Source: Acaricomes phytoseiuli DSM 14247 (GTDB taxonomy: Bacteria; Actinomycetota; Actinomycetes; Actinomycetales; Micrococcaceae). Taken from it: DNA of 46,167 bases. Shown here piece after piece: positions 14,977 through 24,728 of the stretch (positions within the stretch are counted from its first letter, which is position 1; the number at the start of each line of letters is the position of its first letter). The stretch is from positions 1 through 46,167 of the forward strand of contig NZ_AQXM01000047.1 in the NCBI RefSeq assembly GCF_000376245.1, written 5' to 3'. The position numbers were made by a program, and so were the translations under genes. Under the pieces are notes generated by a model, which was not told where the DNA came from, ran no database searches, and saw only the letters and a list, made by a program, of their open reading frames with translations.

Positions 14977-15518
14977 GACTCGTCCTGAACGGCGAGCTTG
15001 AGCTTATGCGTCAGTGCGGCCAGCTGCTTCATCTCCTTGGGGCTGAGCGCGGAGCCGATCAGCCGGTGGATATCCTTGACGTGTTCCCGGCCGAGCTCGC
15101 GCTGCATCTGGCGTCCGGCCTCAGTCAGGCCGATCAGTACCCCGCGCCGATCGTCTTCAGCGATTCTGCGCTGCAGCAGTCCCTGGGCTTCAAGGCGTTC
15201 GACGAGCCGTGAGATGCTCGGCTGGGTCAGCAGGACATGCCGATTGAGTTCATGGAGGCGCAACCAACCATCCGGGCAGCGGGAGAGGGTATAGAGCACA
15301 TCGTATTCGCGCATGCTCAGCTGCCGGAACACCGGGTTCTCCCGGAGCAGCTGCATCACAGCCACCTGAGACTGGAAAAGCGATTCCCAGGTTTGCACGC
15401 TGAGTCGCCGATGCTCGGCAGGGCTGAGCCTAACCCGACTCGGTCTTTTGCGTCCTGCTGCGGTTACGGCCCGGGGGCTCGCGGGAGGCTGGCTGCGGTT
15501 TAGATCGCCGGTGCTCAT
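14973..15518 (-). CDS. MarR-family transcriptional regulator
   Basis: 181 residues. The winged helix region reads LSMREYDVLYTLSRCPDGWLR, LTQPSISRLVERLEAQGLLQR and AEDDRRGVLIGLTEAGRQ, the standard MarR order (helix-turn-helix, then the DxRG wing). A 35-residue basic N-terminal extension (AGRKRPSRVRLSPAEHRR) is longer than usual. The start ATG at 15518 overlaps the oxidoreductase stop as ATGA and has a good AAGGAG Shine-Dalgarno sequence. It lies within the operon it probably controls: a 9-4-9 inverted repeat of MarR type sits upstream of the first gene (16677-16698). A phenolic or quinone ligand is typical of the family but cannot be shown here. Confidence 0.9.
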   Translation of the reverse strand: MSTGDLNRSQPPASPRAVTAAGRKRPSRVRLSPAEHRRLSVQTWESLFQSQVAVMQLLRENPVFRQLSMREYDVLYTLSRCPDGWLRLHELNRHVLLTQPSISRLVERLEAQGLLQRRIAEDDRRGVLIGLTEAGRQMQRELGREHVKDIHRLIGSALSPKEMKQLAALTHKLKLAVQDES

Positions 15519-16640
15519 GCGCGGGCTCCTTCCTGTTCCTGGTTGCTGCTCTGCTGACCGGCTTCGTTGCTGTGCCGCGTGGCGAGTCGAGAGCTGTGCG
15601 TGGGGGCCGGAGGCACCGTTGCGGGGGTTCGTCTGCCGAATTCCTCCCGGAGCGCGGGCAGCACCTGATCGCCGAAGAGGTCAAGCTGCTCGAGTACTGT
15701 ACTCAGCGGCAGCCCGACGTGGTCGATCAGGAACAGCTGACGCTGATAATCACCGAAAGCTTCGCGGAAGGTCAAGGTTTTTTCGATGACCTCCTGCGGG
15801 CTGCCGACGGTCAACGGAGTCTGCGCCATGAAGTCCTCCATAGCAGGGCCGTGGCCGTAGACCGGCGCGTTGTCGAAATAGGGCCGGATCTCCCGGAGGG
15901 CATCTTGGGAGTTGGGCCACATGAAGAACTGACCGCCCACGCCGACAATGGCTTCCTGCGCACTGCCGTGGCCGTAGTGCTCGAAGCGTTCCCGGTACAG
16001 TTCGATCAGCTGCTGATAGTGCTCTTTGGGCCAGAAGATGTTGTTGGCGAAGTAGCCATCGCCGTAGTAGGCGGCGATCTCGGCGATTTGCGGGTGCGGA
16101 TGGACCCGTGCTAGACGAAAGGCGGAACGCCGCCAATGGCCGAGGTGTTGCGGTGAAAGCTTCCAGGGGTGTTCTGTGCTTGCCCTGCCAGTTGATTACA
16201 TCTTCGTCCCAGAGCCGCCGTAGCAGGGCGTAGTTCTCCAGGGTCAGCTCCAGGCTGTTCTCCGGATGCTTGCCGAACCAGGGATAGACCGGCGCGGTGT
16301 TCCCGCGGCCTAGGATCAAGTCCACCCGGCCATCTGCTAGATGCTGCAGCATGGCATAGTCTTCTGCGATCTTCACCGGGTCATTGGTGGTGATTAGCGT
16401 GGTGGAGGTGGAGAGGATGATCCGCTCGGTCTGCGCTGCGATGTACCCCAGCAGGGTTGTCGGAGAGCTGGGGACGAAAGGGGGATTATGGTGCTCGCCG
16501 GTGGCGAAGACGTCTAGGCCGATCTCCTCGGCATGCTTGGCGATGCGCACCATCGCTTTGATCCGCTCGTGCTCACTGGGCATACGATGGGTCGTAGGGT
16601 CCGGAGTGACATCACCAACAGTGAAGATGCCGATCTGCAT
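15515..16640 (-). pseudogene. Broken LLM-class (luciferase-like) flavin-dependent oxidoreductase
   Basis: The first 170 residues (MQIGIFTVGDVTPDPTTHRM, LDVFATGEHHNPPF, LADGRVDLILGRGNTAPVYP) are a normal luciferase-like monooxygenase N terminus with FMN/F420-binding features. Near 16131-16138 one base is missing. The shifted frame reads GVPPFV, then a TAG at 16111-16113 where the family has TGG (Trp in a VWHGS motif), then HGSIRT. A second missing base near 16088-16095 restores the C-terminal frame (QIAEIAAYYGDGYFANNIF..), which runs intact to 15515. Three lesions within about 50 bases make this a pseudogene. A strong AGGAG Shine-Dalgarno sequence precedes the ATG. The downstream MarR and DUF1684 genes remain intact. 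Confidence 0.85.
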
Positions 16641-16676
16641 GCTGGGCTCCTTTTGTCACCTTTCACCATACGCTGA

Positions 16677-16698
16677 AATACATGCGTTTGCATCTATT
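16677..16698. promoter_or_regulatory. Inverted repeat upstream of the oxidoreductase-MarR operon (candidate MarR operator)
   Basis: AATACATGC and GCATCTATT form a 9-4-9 inverted repeat around GTTT with one mismatched pair. It lies 37-58 bases upstream of the first gene of the operon that encodes a MarR regulator. TGC-centred A/T-flanked repeats of this size are typical MarR-family operators. Confidence 0.5.
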
Positions 16699-16719
16699 GA
16701 AGCGCTGCGGCCGAGGGAC

Positions 16720-19700
16720 TCAATGCGAGGAGCGGCGCCCCCGGACTTTAGGGACCGCTCCCGTGGTCCAGTCCCGGGAGGCGAAATCATCGGCATTGCG
16801 CGCACTGCCCGCAGGGGCACCTGCCGGTTCTGGAACCTGCTGCAATTGCTTGAGCAGCGCCCGGCGCTCCCGGCCGCCTTCCACCAGACGGTAGAGCACC
16901 GGTACCAGGATCAGCGTCAGCACGGTTGACGAGATCAGGCCGCCGATCACCACGATGGCGAGCGGCTGGGAGATGAATCCTCCGCCTCCGGTGATGCCCA
17001 ATGCCATCGGGATGAGCGCACAGATGGTGGCCAGGGCCGTCATCAGGATCGGCCGGAGCCGGTGCCGGGCACCGTACTCGATGGCTTCAGCCACGCTCAG
17101 GCTCGGCAGCATGCGCTTCCCATCGGGCCCTGGGCGCGGTCTGCGCGCCTGATTGATCAGATCGATGAGGACGATGGCATTCGTCACCACGATGCCCACC
17201 AGCATCAGCATGCCGATCAGCGAGGGTAGCCCGAGTGGAACCCCGGTGAGCAGCAGCAGGCCCACCGCTCCGGTGGCGGCGAAGGGGATCGAGACCAGCA
17301 GGATGAGCGGCTGGATCAGGGACTTGAACGTCGCGACCATGATGATGTAGACAATCGCTATCGCCGCGAGCAGCGCGAGGCCCAGCTGGTTGAAGGAGGT
17401 GCGCTGGTGAGTGGCGACGCCGCCGAGCTCCGTGCTGGCTCCGGCCGGCAGCTGGAGGCCTTCGAGCCGGCGCTCCACCCCGGCGCTCAGACCGCTGAGG
17501 TCATCGCCGGTGGGCGTCAGGGAGACCCTGGCCGTGCGCTGGCCATTGCTGGAAGTGATGCTGCTCGGCACCTGGACCTGTTCAACGGTCGCTACGCTGG
17601 AAAGCGGCACGGATTGGGAGCCTGCCGGGATCTCGGCAGCAGCCAGGGCCGCTACCGAATCGAATCTGGTTCCCTCGCCGATCTGCACTGTGTAATCGGA
17701 GGCATTGAGCCGAACGGTTCCGGCCGGAACCGGGCTGACCGTGGCGGCGAGAGCACCCGCGACCTGCTGCTCGTTGAGGCCCGCAGCAACGACTTTTGCC
17801 CGGTCTATCGTGACCTGGACCACCGGTGTCGCCGCTGCCAGATTGCTCACGACATCCCTGGCCTCCGGGAGATCCTGCAATGCCGAAAGCACCGTGTCAT
17901 TGGCCTGCTGGAGATCCTCCATATTACTGGCCCAGACTCGTACGTCCGCGGTGCTCAAGGTGCCCAGCCCATAACCGGAGGCTCGCAGCTGCAGCGTCCC
18001 GGCGCCCTGGATTTCCTCCAGGGCCGAGCGGACCCGGCTTTGCAGCTGAGGCTGATTCTGCTTCTCATCGGTCACTATCTGGAAGCTCGAGCTAGAGGCA
18101 CCCGCGGAAACCAGCGAGCCGATGCTGCCGGAAGCGTTTCCGACAGTGACCTGCACATCCTGGATCCCGTCGATGTCCTGGAGCACCTGTTCGACCTGCT
18201 CCGCAGCATCACTGGTGGCCTGGAGCGAAGTGCCCGGCGGCAGCGTCTGGGTGATGGACATCGAATTCTCACCCGAGTCGCCGAGCAGGTTCTGCGGCAG
18301 CAGGGGAATGACCACGATCGTTCCGATCAGGATCACGGCACCGACGCTGAGTGTCAGCACGGGGCGGCGCTGGGTCTGCTGCAGAACAGGGAGGTAGCCG
18401 CGCTGCAACCAGCCCTGGCGCTCTTTGCGCTCGGCTTCAGCCAGTATCCGGGCCCGGTCGCCAGCCGCCGGAGCGCTGCCGTTCTGCGGAGAGTGTAGGA
18501 ACCAGTAGGCGAGTACCGGAACGATGGTCAGGGACACCAGCAGCGAGGCGAGCAGGGCGATGCTGACAGTCAGAGCGAAGGGCCGGAACAGCTCTCCGGC
18601 CAGTTCGCCCAAAAAGGCGATAGGAGCGAAAACGGCCACCGTGGTGAGCGTCGAGGCCGTCACAGCGCCGGCGACCTCCCAGATCGCAGAAGTGATCGCG
18701 GTGAGTTTGTCCTCGCCGTAGCTCTGATGCCGTTTGATGTTCTCGATCACCACGATGGAGTCATCTACCACCCGGCCGATGGCGATCGTGAGCGCGCCCA
18801 GGGTCATGATATTGAGCGAATAATTAGTGGCCCAGAGCCCGATCAGGGTGATCAGCAGGGACAGCGGAATGGAGACCGCGGTCACCAGAGTGGACCGCAC
18901 CGAGAGCAGGAACAGCAGGATCACTAGAACCGCGAACCCCAGTCCCAGAAGCCCCTCGGTGCCGAGATCGTTGATGGACCGCTCGATGAAGGAGGCCTGA
19001 TCGAAGACAGAGGTGAATTGCACCCCGGAAACGATGCTGTCGCTGATACCGGGCAGCGCCTCGGTCACGGCATGGGAGACCGCGACGGTATCCGCCTCCG
19101 GTTTCTTCGTGATCGAAAGCGCCAGGGTGGGCTGCCCATTGGTGCGCGTGATGGAGGTGACTGCGTCATCCTGCAGGGAGACTTCGGCCACCGAACCGAT
19201 GGTCGCCGGGGCGCCTTCGGGCCGGGAGCCGCTCAGCGGCAGGTCGCGTACGGCGTCCAGAGAGGTGATCGGGCTACCGACCTGCACGGAGAGCGAGCTG
19301 TCCTCAGTGGTGATGCTGCCTGCGGAGACCAGATTCCCGTTGTTCTTCAGCGCATCGCTGATCGCGGTGACGCCGACCCCCGCGGCGGCGAGCTTCGCCG
19401 GATCCGGGGTGATCTGCAGGTGCTGACCATTCGTCCCGGTCACTTCGACGCCCCGAACCCCTTCAAGTTTTAGGAGCTGTGGGACGGCGACTCGCTGCAG
19501 CTGATCGCCGAGCTCGGAAAGCGATTGGTCCGAGGAGACCGCGATGTAGCGGATCGGCAGATCGCTGACACTGCCGATCACGGAGCGGGGTTCGGCGGCA
19601 TCGGGCAGCTGACGGCGCACATTGGCGATTGCCCGATCGACTTGATTCCGGGCCCGGTCCAGATTCGTTCCGTACGCGAATGTCAGGTTGATCGTGGAGA

Positions 19701-19965
19701 TTCCGCTCCGCGAGGTGGCCGTGGAGGACTGCAGATTCTCCACGGCGTTGAGCGCGCTCTCCAGGGGCCGGCTGACCTGGGCATCGATCACCTCGGGGGA
19801 GTCTCCCGGCATCGAGGTGACGACGGTGACCTGCGGGAACTCGATGGAAGGAATGAGCTCCTGTTTGAGCGAGCCCATCGCGATCACGCCGAAGACCGCG
19901 GCGAAAACGGTGATCAAGGCGATGAGGGCCCGGTTCCCCAAGGACAGCACTGCGAGTCGGAACAT
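16720..19965 (-). CDS. RND-family efflux transporter permease (AcrB/SwrC-like)
   Basis: About 1081 residues, the normal length for an HAE-type RND pump. It has a first membrane helix (ALIALITVFAAVFGVIAMGS), a first periplasmic-type loop with FPQVTVVTSMPGDSPE, a helix block with GRVVDDSIVVIENIKRHQ carrying the paired Asp used for proton translocation, and a second half repeating the layout (GVATHQRTSFNQLG, PLGLPSLIGMLMLVGIVVTNAIVLIDLI). The ATG at 19965 was chosen over TTG 19971 because GGAG lies eight bases upstream of it. No membrane-fusion protein or outer-membrane channel gene is nearby, as in SwrC-type pumps of Gram-positives. Probably exports lipophilic compounds; the substrate is unknown. 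Confidence 0.92.
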   Translation of the reverse strand: MFRLAVLSLGNRALIALITVFAAVFGVIAMGSLKQELIPSIEFPQVTVVTSMPGDSPEVIDAQVSRPLESALNAVENLQSSTATSRSGISTINLTFAYGTNLDRARNQVDRAIANVRRQLPDAAEPRSVIGSVSDLPIRYIAVSSDQSLSELGDQLQRVAVPQLLKLEGVRGVEVTGTNGQHLQITPDPAKLAAAGVGVTAISDALKNNGNLVSAGSITTEDSSLSVQVGSPITSLDAVRDLPLSGSRPEGAPATIGSVAEVSLQDDAVTSITRTNGQPTLALSITKKPEADTVAVSHAVTEALPGISDSIVSGVQFTSVFDQASFIERSINDLGTEGLLGLGFAVLVILLFLLSVRSTLVTAVSIPLSLLITLIGLWATNYSLNIMTLGALTIAIGRVVDDSIVVIENIKRHQSYGEDKLTAITSAIWEVAGAVTASTLTTVAVFAPIAFLGELAGELFRPFALTVSIALLASLLVSLTIVPVLAYWFLHSPQNGSAPAAGDRARILAEAERKERQGWLQRGYLPVLQQTQRRPVLTLSVGAVILIGTIVVIPLLPQNLLGDSGENSMSITQTLPPGTSLQATSDAAEQVEQVLQDIDGIQDVQVTVGNASGSIGSLVSAGASSSSFQIVTDEKQNQPQLQSRVRSALEEIQGAGTLQLRASGYGLGTLSTADVRVWASNMEDLQQANDTVLSALQDLPEARDVVSNLAAATPVVQVTIDRAKVVAAGLNEQQVAGALAATVSPVPAGTVRLNASDYTVQIGEGTRFDSVAALAAAEIPAGSQSVPLSSVATVEQVQVPSSITSSNGQRTARVSLTPTGDDLSGLSAGVERRLEGLQLPAGASTELGGVATHQRTSFNQLGLALLAAIAIVYIIMVATFKSLIQPLILLVSIPFAATGAVGLLLLTGVPLGLPSLIGMLMLVGIVVTNAIVLIDLINQARRPRPGPDGKRMLPSLSVAEAIEYGARHRLRPILMTALATICALIPMALGITGGGGFISQPLAIVVIGGLISSTVLTLILVPVLYRLVEGGRERRALLKQLQQVPEPAGAPAGSARNADDFASRDWTTGAVPKVRGRRSSH

Positions 19966-20024
19966 CGTCAATTCTCCAAGAGCGTAGGACGCAGGGACCC
20001 CCGGCCCCGAGCCGATTTTCTGAG

Positions 20025-20044
20025 GGCTCGCTGGCTAGCGAGCC
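20025..20044 (-). terminator. Hairpin overlapping the mqo stop codon (possible terminator)
   Basis: GGCTCGCT and AGCGAGCC are perfect 8-bp inverted repeats with a 4-base loop that span the stop codon of mqo. No run of T follows on the minus strand, so an intrinsic terminator is uncertain. An mRNA-end stabilising structure is the alternative. Confidence 0.35.
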
Positions 20045-21534
20045 TGATAACTCAGTTTCAGCACCTCTGCGGTCTGGTTCAGAGTCTGCTGAGCCAGATC
20101 CGCGTCTTCATGAAGTTTGCTGCCGAACGTCGGAATCATCATACCCAGCTTGTCCTGCCACTGGGTCTTAAATTCCCTGGGGAAACACCGTTCCAGGAGT
20201 TCAAGCATAATCGGCACCGCGGTCGAAGCCCCCGGTGAGGCTCCCAGGAGCGCACTGATCGAACCGTTTCTGGCCGTAATGACCTCGGTTCCGAACTGCA
20301 ATACTCCACCGGCTCGGGAGTCCTTCTTGATGATCTGCACGCGCTGGCCGGCGGTGATGAGCTCCCACTGGGAGCCGTCTGCTTCCGGGAAGTATTCGTG
20401 CAGCGCATCGACCTTGGCCGAACGGGACTTCAGGACTTCCGTGATGAGGTACTTGGTCAGACCCAGGTTGTGCCAGCCCGCCGCGAGCATCGGCACGATA
20501 TTCGACGGCCGAATGGAACCGGGCAGATCCCAGAGCGAGCCTGATTTGAGGAAGTTAGTGGAGAACCCGGCATAGGGGCCGAAGAGCAGAGCCTTCTTGC
20601 CATTGACGTAACGGGTGTCCAGATGCGGTACGGACATCGGCGGAGCACCCACGGACGCCTGGCCGTAGACCTTCGCGTGATGCTTTTCGCTGACCTCCGG
20701 TGCGGTGCATCGGAAGAACTGCCCCGACACCGGGAACCCGCCGTACCCCTTGCCCTCGGGGATCCCGGAACGCTGCAGCAGCGGCAGGGCCCCACCGCCG
20801 CCGCCGATGAAGACGAACTTCGCGCGGATGCTACTGCTCTCGCCGGAGCCGCCGTGCTTGAGCTTGAGATCCCAGCGCTTATCGCTGGTCCGCTTCAGGT
20901 CGGTGACCTCGGTGCCGTAGTTCACTTCGACCTGATGGGTCGTGAGGTAGTTCACCAGCTCTTTGGTGAGTCTGCCGAAATCGACGTCGGTGCCCTCTGT
21001 AGCCCTGGTGGCGGCTACTGGTACATCATCTCGCCGGCCGGACATCACCAGGGGAGCCCATTGCGCGATCTTGGCCCGGTCCTCGGAGTATTCCATGGAG
21101 GCGAACAGCGGGCTGCTCCTGAGCGCTTCAAAACGCTTCTTGAGGTAGTCCACATGGCCCCCGCCCATCACGAAGGACATATGCGGAACGGCGTGGATGA
21201 AGTGTTCCGGTGCCCCGATCAGACCCTCGCTGACCATATGCGCCCAGAATTGCCGGGAGAGCTGGAACTGCTCATTGATCTGGATGGCCTTAGCCGGGGC
21301 GACATTGCCGTCTTTGTCGATGGGGCTGTAGTTGAGCTCGCAGAGCGCGGAGTGACCGGTACCGGCGTTATTCCAGGGGCCTGAGGACTCCAGGGCGAGT
21401 TCTTCGAGTCGTTCGAAGAGGACAATGGACCAATCTGGCTGCAGCTGCCGGAGCATCGCTCCGAGCGTAGCGCTCATGATGCCGCCGCCGATCAGTACGA
21501 CGTCAGCTTCCTTGGTCTGTGAAATGAAGGTCAC
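20035..21534 (-). CDS. mqo: Malate:quinone oxidoreductase
   Basis: 499 residues. The N-terminal FAD-binding Rossmann motif [17 protein letters not shown] (12-28) is followed by the Mqo-specific segments [31 protein letters not shown] and, near the C terminus, [20 protein letters not shown]. The enzyme oxidises malate to oxaloacetate at the inner face of the cytoplasmic membrane and passes electrons to menaquinone, replacing or supplementing malate dehydrogenase in the TCA cycle. The start is a GTG with GGAG nearby. It lies behind the RND gene's promoter region but is separated from it by 69 bases and appears to be a separate transcription unit. Confidence 0.95.
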   Translation of the reverse strand: MTFISQTKEADVVLIGGGIMSATLGAMLRQLQPDWSIVLFERLEELALESSGPWNNAGTGHSALCELNYSPIDKDGNVAPAKAIQINEQFQLSRQFWAHMVSEGLIGAPEHFIHAVPHMSFVMGGGHVDYLKKRFEALRSSPLFASMEYSEDRAKIAQWAPLVMSGRRDDVPVAATRATEGTDVDFGRLTKELVNYLTTHQVEVNYGTEVTDLKRTSDKRWDLKLKHGGSGESSSIRAKFVFIGGGGGALPLLQRSGIPEGKGYGGFPVSGQFFRCTAPEVSEKHHAKVYGQASVGAPPMSVPHLDTRYVNGKKALLFGPYAGFSTNFLKSGSLWDLPGSIRPSNIVPMLAAGWHNLGLTKYLITEVLKSRSAKVDALHEYFPEADGSQWELITAGQRVQIIKKDSRAGGVLQFGTEVITARNGSISALLGASPGASTAVPIMLELLERCFPREFKTQWQDKLGMMIPTFGSKLHEDADLAQQTLNQTAEVLKLSYQAR

Positions 21535-21735
21535 GATTCATCTCCGATGCGATGCCATAGGGGGTAAGTTGCGCCTGCAATGTGAAGCTAATGCCCGTGA
21601 TCGATTCATAGCCGGGGGATGCTCCGGTCGGGTCTACCGGGCATGGCCACAACATCGTGGAGCACGCCCATGAAGCGTATCGCGAGGCGTGGTTCCAGGC
21701 CTAAACGAGACGATCTGAAGCCTTCTGAAGGGCGG

Positions 21736-23427
21736 TCAGGGCCGGATCTTGATGCTGGTGAAGACCTCGTTGAGGACCGGGCTGATGGGGAAGTCCGAGA
21801 CCTTGGGCGAAAGCGCCACCGCGGAAATCGGGAAGGCGATGGGGATAGCAGGTAGGGATTCTGCGAGGTCCCGATTGAGCTCCTGATAAGCCGCGCTGCG
21901 TTCAGGGCCGGCCGGAAGGGTTCTGGCCTGATTGACCTCGCGGATCAACTGCGGGTCTTTGAAATTAAGGGAGGCATTGGGGGCACCGAAGAGGGGCCCC
22001 AGGAAGTTATCCGGGTCTGCGTAGAGGCCGTTGGTGCCCAGCAAGAACAGATCGCTGCCCTGCCCTTGGCTTACCTGGTTGAGATAGCCTTTGGACCACT
22101 CAATGGGCACGGGTTTGATATTGAACCCGACCGCGGTGAGCTGGGCAGAGATATCCGCATAGATCTTCTCCGGCACCGGCAGGTACGGGCGGGTGACATC
22201 CAGCGGGTAGTAGAATTTGAGCTCCTCGCCTTGGTAGCCGGACTCAGCCAGCAGGCGCTTGGCCTCGGACTGGTTGTAGCTCGGCCCTGATACCTGGTTA
22301 TTGAACCCGCTCAGCTTGGGCGGGATGAACTGGCCAGTTTTAGCCGAACCATCGAAGAAGTAGTTCTTGACCAGACTCTCTTTGTCGATGGCCATTGCTG
22401 CGGCTTGGCGGACATCAGCATCGGCGAGTACCGGATTGCTCTGGTTGATGCCCAGGTACATCACGGAGAAGGGATCCCGTTGGAGCACCTGGAATCCGCC
22501 GCGGACCAGTGAGTCCAGATTAGCGGTGGTCACCGAGTCGTAGCCGTCGATATCCCCGCGCAGCAGTGCCTGCAAGCGGTTCTGCGCTTTGGGGTAGGCG
22601 ATGAATTCGATGGTCTCGATCTGCGGCGGAGCACCCTCATCGGTTCCCCAGTAGCCAGGATTCTGCACCAGGGTCACGGTGCTGCCTTCCCAATTGGAGA
22701 ACTGATAGGGGCCGGTGCCCACCGGGCTCAGGCCGAACGCCGAGACCGCAGTACCGCCCACGGTCTGGTCGAGGACATCGGCGGTCTTGTCTTTCAGCGC
22801 GGCGGGGGAGGCGATGCCGAAGGCTGGGCTGGTCAGGGCGTCGATGAACCCGGTCAGCGGGGAACTGAGGGAGACCATCGCGGTCATCGGATCCGGCGCG
22901 GAGCAGCCCTGATATACGGAATTGCCGGCGTCATTCGCGAAAGCCTTGAAGACATTCTGAAAAGCCGTTGGGAACCCGGTGGTGCCGCTCTGCCCGGACC
23001 CGTTCTGCGCGGGATAGTTGAACCAGCGCTCGAAGTTCGCGCACACTGCGGCGGCGTCGAAGGCAGTGCCATCCTGGAACTGTACGCCTTCCCGCAGCGC
23101 AAACTGGTACCCGTCCCCCTCTTCCAGAGATTTCCAGGAGGTAGCCAGTGCGGGTGCGGCACTGCCGTTATTGGGGTCGACGGTCACCAAACCTTCGAAA
23201 ATCTGCCTGGTGATCCGGAGCGAATCCAGATCGTCGCTAGCCAAAGCCGGATCCAGGCTGCTGGGAGTCGCGGCGGTACCGAAGCTGAAGACAGTTGGGG
23301 CTGGAGTGCTGCTTCCCGTGCCCGTGCTGGTGCCAGTGTCATTGGCATTCGGCACGGTAGTGCAGCCGGCGAGGCCCAAGGCCAGAAGTCCGGTGGCTAT
23401 CCGGAACAGGCCTGTTCTAGCACGCAC
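21736..23427 (-). CDS. Oligopeptide/solute-binding lipoprotein of an ABC transporter (SBP family 5)
   Basis: About 563 residues from GTG 23427, chosen because GGAGG lies exactly five bases upstream; ATG 23439 and 23487 are alternatives. The signal peptide (TGLFRIATGLLALGLAGC) ends in a lipobox, so the mature protein is anchored through its Cys. A Ser/Thr/Gly-rich spacer precedes the family-5 fold (FSFGTAATPSSLDPALASDD, ITRQIFEGLVTVDPNNGSAAP, YQFALREGVQFQDGTAFDAAAV, AMAIDKESLVKNYFFDG). Such proteins deliver peptides or other solutes to DppBCDF-like permeases. No permease or ATPase gene is adjacent, so it is an orphan here and must work with transporter parts encoded elsewhere. Divergent from the SGNH lipoprotein gene. 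Confidence 0.9.
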   Translation of the reverse strand: MRARTGLFRIATGLLALGLAGCTTVPNANDTGTSTGTGSSTPAPTVFSFGTAATPSSLDPALASDDLDSLRITRQIFEGLVTVDPNNGSAAPALATSWKSLEEGDGYQFALREGVQFQDGTAFDAAAVCANFERWFNYPAQNGSGQSGTTGFPTAFQNVFKAFANDAGNSVYQGCSAPDPMTAMVSLSSPLTGFIDALTSPAFGIASPAALKDKTADVLDQTVGGTAVSAFGLSPVGTGPYQFSNWEGSTVTLVQNPGYWGTDEGAPPQIETIEFIAYPKAQNRLQALLRGDIDGYDSVTTANLDSLVRGGFQVLQRDPFSVMYLGINQSNPVLADADVRQAAAMAIDKESLVKNYFFDGSAKTGQFIPPKLSGFNNQVSGPSYNQSEAKRLLAESGYQGEELKFYYPLDVTRPYLPVPEKIYADISAQLTAVGFNIKPVPIEWSKGYLNQVSQGQGSDLFLLGTNGLYADPDNFLGPLFGAPNASLNFKDPQLIREVNQARTLPAGPERSAAYQELNRDLAESLPAIPIAFPISAVALSPKVSDFPISPVLNEVFTSIKIRP

Positions 23428-23658
23428 GCGGGCCTCCATCCTGCAAGATACCCATCCTCGAAGAGCACCGAGGACAGAGAAGATCATGAGCCGACGGTCG
23501 GCCCAGAAACGAAATACGATTTATCTAGTATAGACGGGCGGGGCAGCTTTTGGCTTCCGCGGACATGCGACCCGGCCCTACTCTCAGCTTCGACTGAGGA
23601 ACCGCTAGGCAAAAACTGATGTTTTCGAGGTTCTGCCTCAATGGACTAGCGTGGAGCC

Positions 23659-24528
23659 ATGGCGATCAGTAGCCCACCCGGTTCCGCTGCGATCCGGGCA
23701 GCGAGTCTTGCCGCATTGTTCCTGACCATGCTGCTGACTTTGTCCGCCTGCGCCTTGGGGCACGGTTCGACCGCAGCGGGTTGGCTTTCGCCCGGCGGCG
23801 CTTCTGATAATGGCTCTGCCGGTAATTCTGCTGATAACGGAGCTGCTGCTGAAGCGGGCAATGAAGCGGACGGCGATGCAGAGGATGATACAGAGGCAGC
23901 GGATCCAGAGCCGCCATTCCTCCTGGGGGATCCCCAGGCGAGCCAGCTGATCGTGCTGATCGGGGACTCCATCTCCACCGGCTTCCAGACCTCCATCGCC
24001 GATTCCTGGCCCAATGTACTGGTTCAGGAACAAGCTGACGAGGGCAGCCCGGTGCGTCTGCGAAATGCAGCCGAAAACGGCGCAGGTTATCTGGTGCCGG
24101 GTGAATATGGGAGGGACTTCGGGGAGCAAGCAAGCAGCGCTCTAAGCCCCGACGCCTCGGTGGTTTTGGTCTACGGCTCGGAGAACGACATCGGCATGGA
24201 TCTTTCCGATATTCCTGAGCAGATGAAGCAGATCGCGGAGGAGGTCTCGCAGCGCGCGCCAGCGGTGAAACTGGTTTTCGTCGGGCCGGCTTCCTACTCA
24301 GAAGATGTCGACCCTGAACTTCAGGCCGTCCGTGACGAGATAGCACAGGGGGCACAGAATCTCGATGCCCTTTTCCTCGATCCGATCGAGGAAGGCTGGA
24401 TCATGGGCCGCGAGGACGAATTGATCGGGCCCGATGGAACCCACCCGTCAGTGGCCGGGCATCAATATCTAGCGAAGAAGTTCGAAGCCTTGTTGGAACC
24501 ACTACTGCAAACGCAGGTAGCTGTTTGA
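23659..24528 (+). CDS. SGNH/GDSL-type hydrolase lipoprotein
   Basis: 289 residues. The signal peptide (AIRAASLAALFLTMLLTLSAC) ends in a lipobox with Cys31. A 50-residue acidic Ala/Gly/Asp/Glu linker follows, and then the SGNH hydrolase domain: block I IGDSIS with Ser104, a block III-like YGSEND with Asn176, and block V DGTHPS with Asp259 and His262. The catalytic triad therefore looks intact. Membrane-anchored extracellular SGNH enzymes act on acyl or acetyl esters, for example of cell-wall polysaccharides or lipids; the substrate is not evident. The ATG at 23659 has only a weak Shine-Dalgarno sequence. The low-complexity linker places the domain away from the membrane. Confidence 0.85.
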   Translation: MAISSPPGSAAIRAASLAALFLTMLLTLSACALGHGSTAAGWLSPGGASDNGSAGNSADNGAAAEAGNEADGDAEDDTEAADPEPPFLLGDPQASQLIVLIGDSISTGFQTSIADSWPNVLVQEQADEGSPVRLRNAAENGAGYLVPGEYGRDFGEQASSALSPDASVVLVYGSENDIGMDLSDIPEQMKQIAEEVSQRAPAVKLVFVGPASYSEDVDPELQAVRDEIAQGAQNLDALFLDPIEEGWIMGREDELIGPDGTHPSVAGHQYLAKKFEALLEPLLQTQVAV

Positions 24529-24538
24529 GTGAAGTAAG

Positions 24539-24620
24539 TGCGCGAGGCGGGACTCGAACCCGCACGTCCGAAGACACCAGAACCTAAATCTGGCGTGTAT
24601 ACCAATTTCACCACTCGCGC
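24539..24620 (-). tRNA. tRNA-Leu (anticodon UAG)
   Basis: An 82-base tRNA with a complete cloverleaf on the minus strand: acceptor GCGCGAG/CTCGCGC plus discriminator A, D arm GTG..CAC, anticodon arm CCAGA-TTTAGGT-TCTGG giving anticodon TAG, a long variable arm GTC-TTCG-GAC typical of class II tRNAs, and T arm GCGGG-TTCGAGT-CCCGC. The long variable arm and the UAG anticodon identify leucine (CUA and wobble codons). CCA is not encoded. Confidence 0.96.
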
Positions 24621-24728
24621 TTGCCCAGCTCGCAATGACGAGCACATAACAGTGTAGTAGTTATTCAGGGTCAGTAGCTATTCTGGGGCTTTGTTGGCAC
24701 TGCCGCGACGTTAGTGCCCCAGAGTCGT

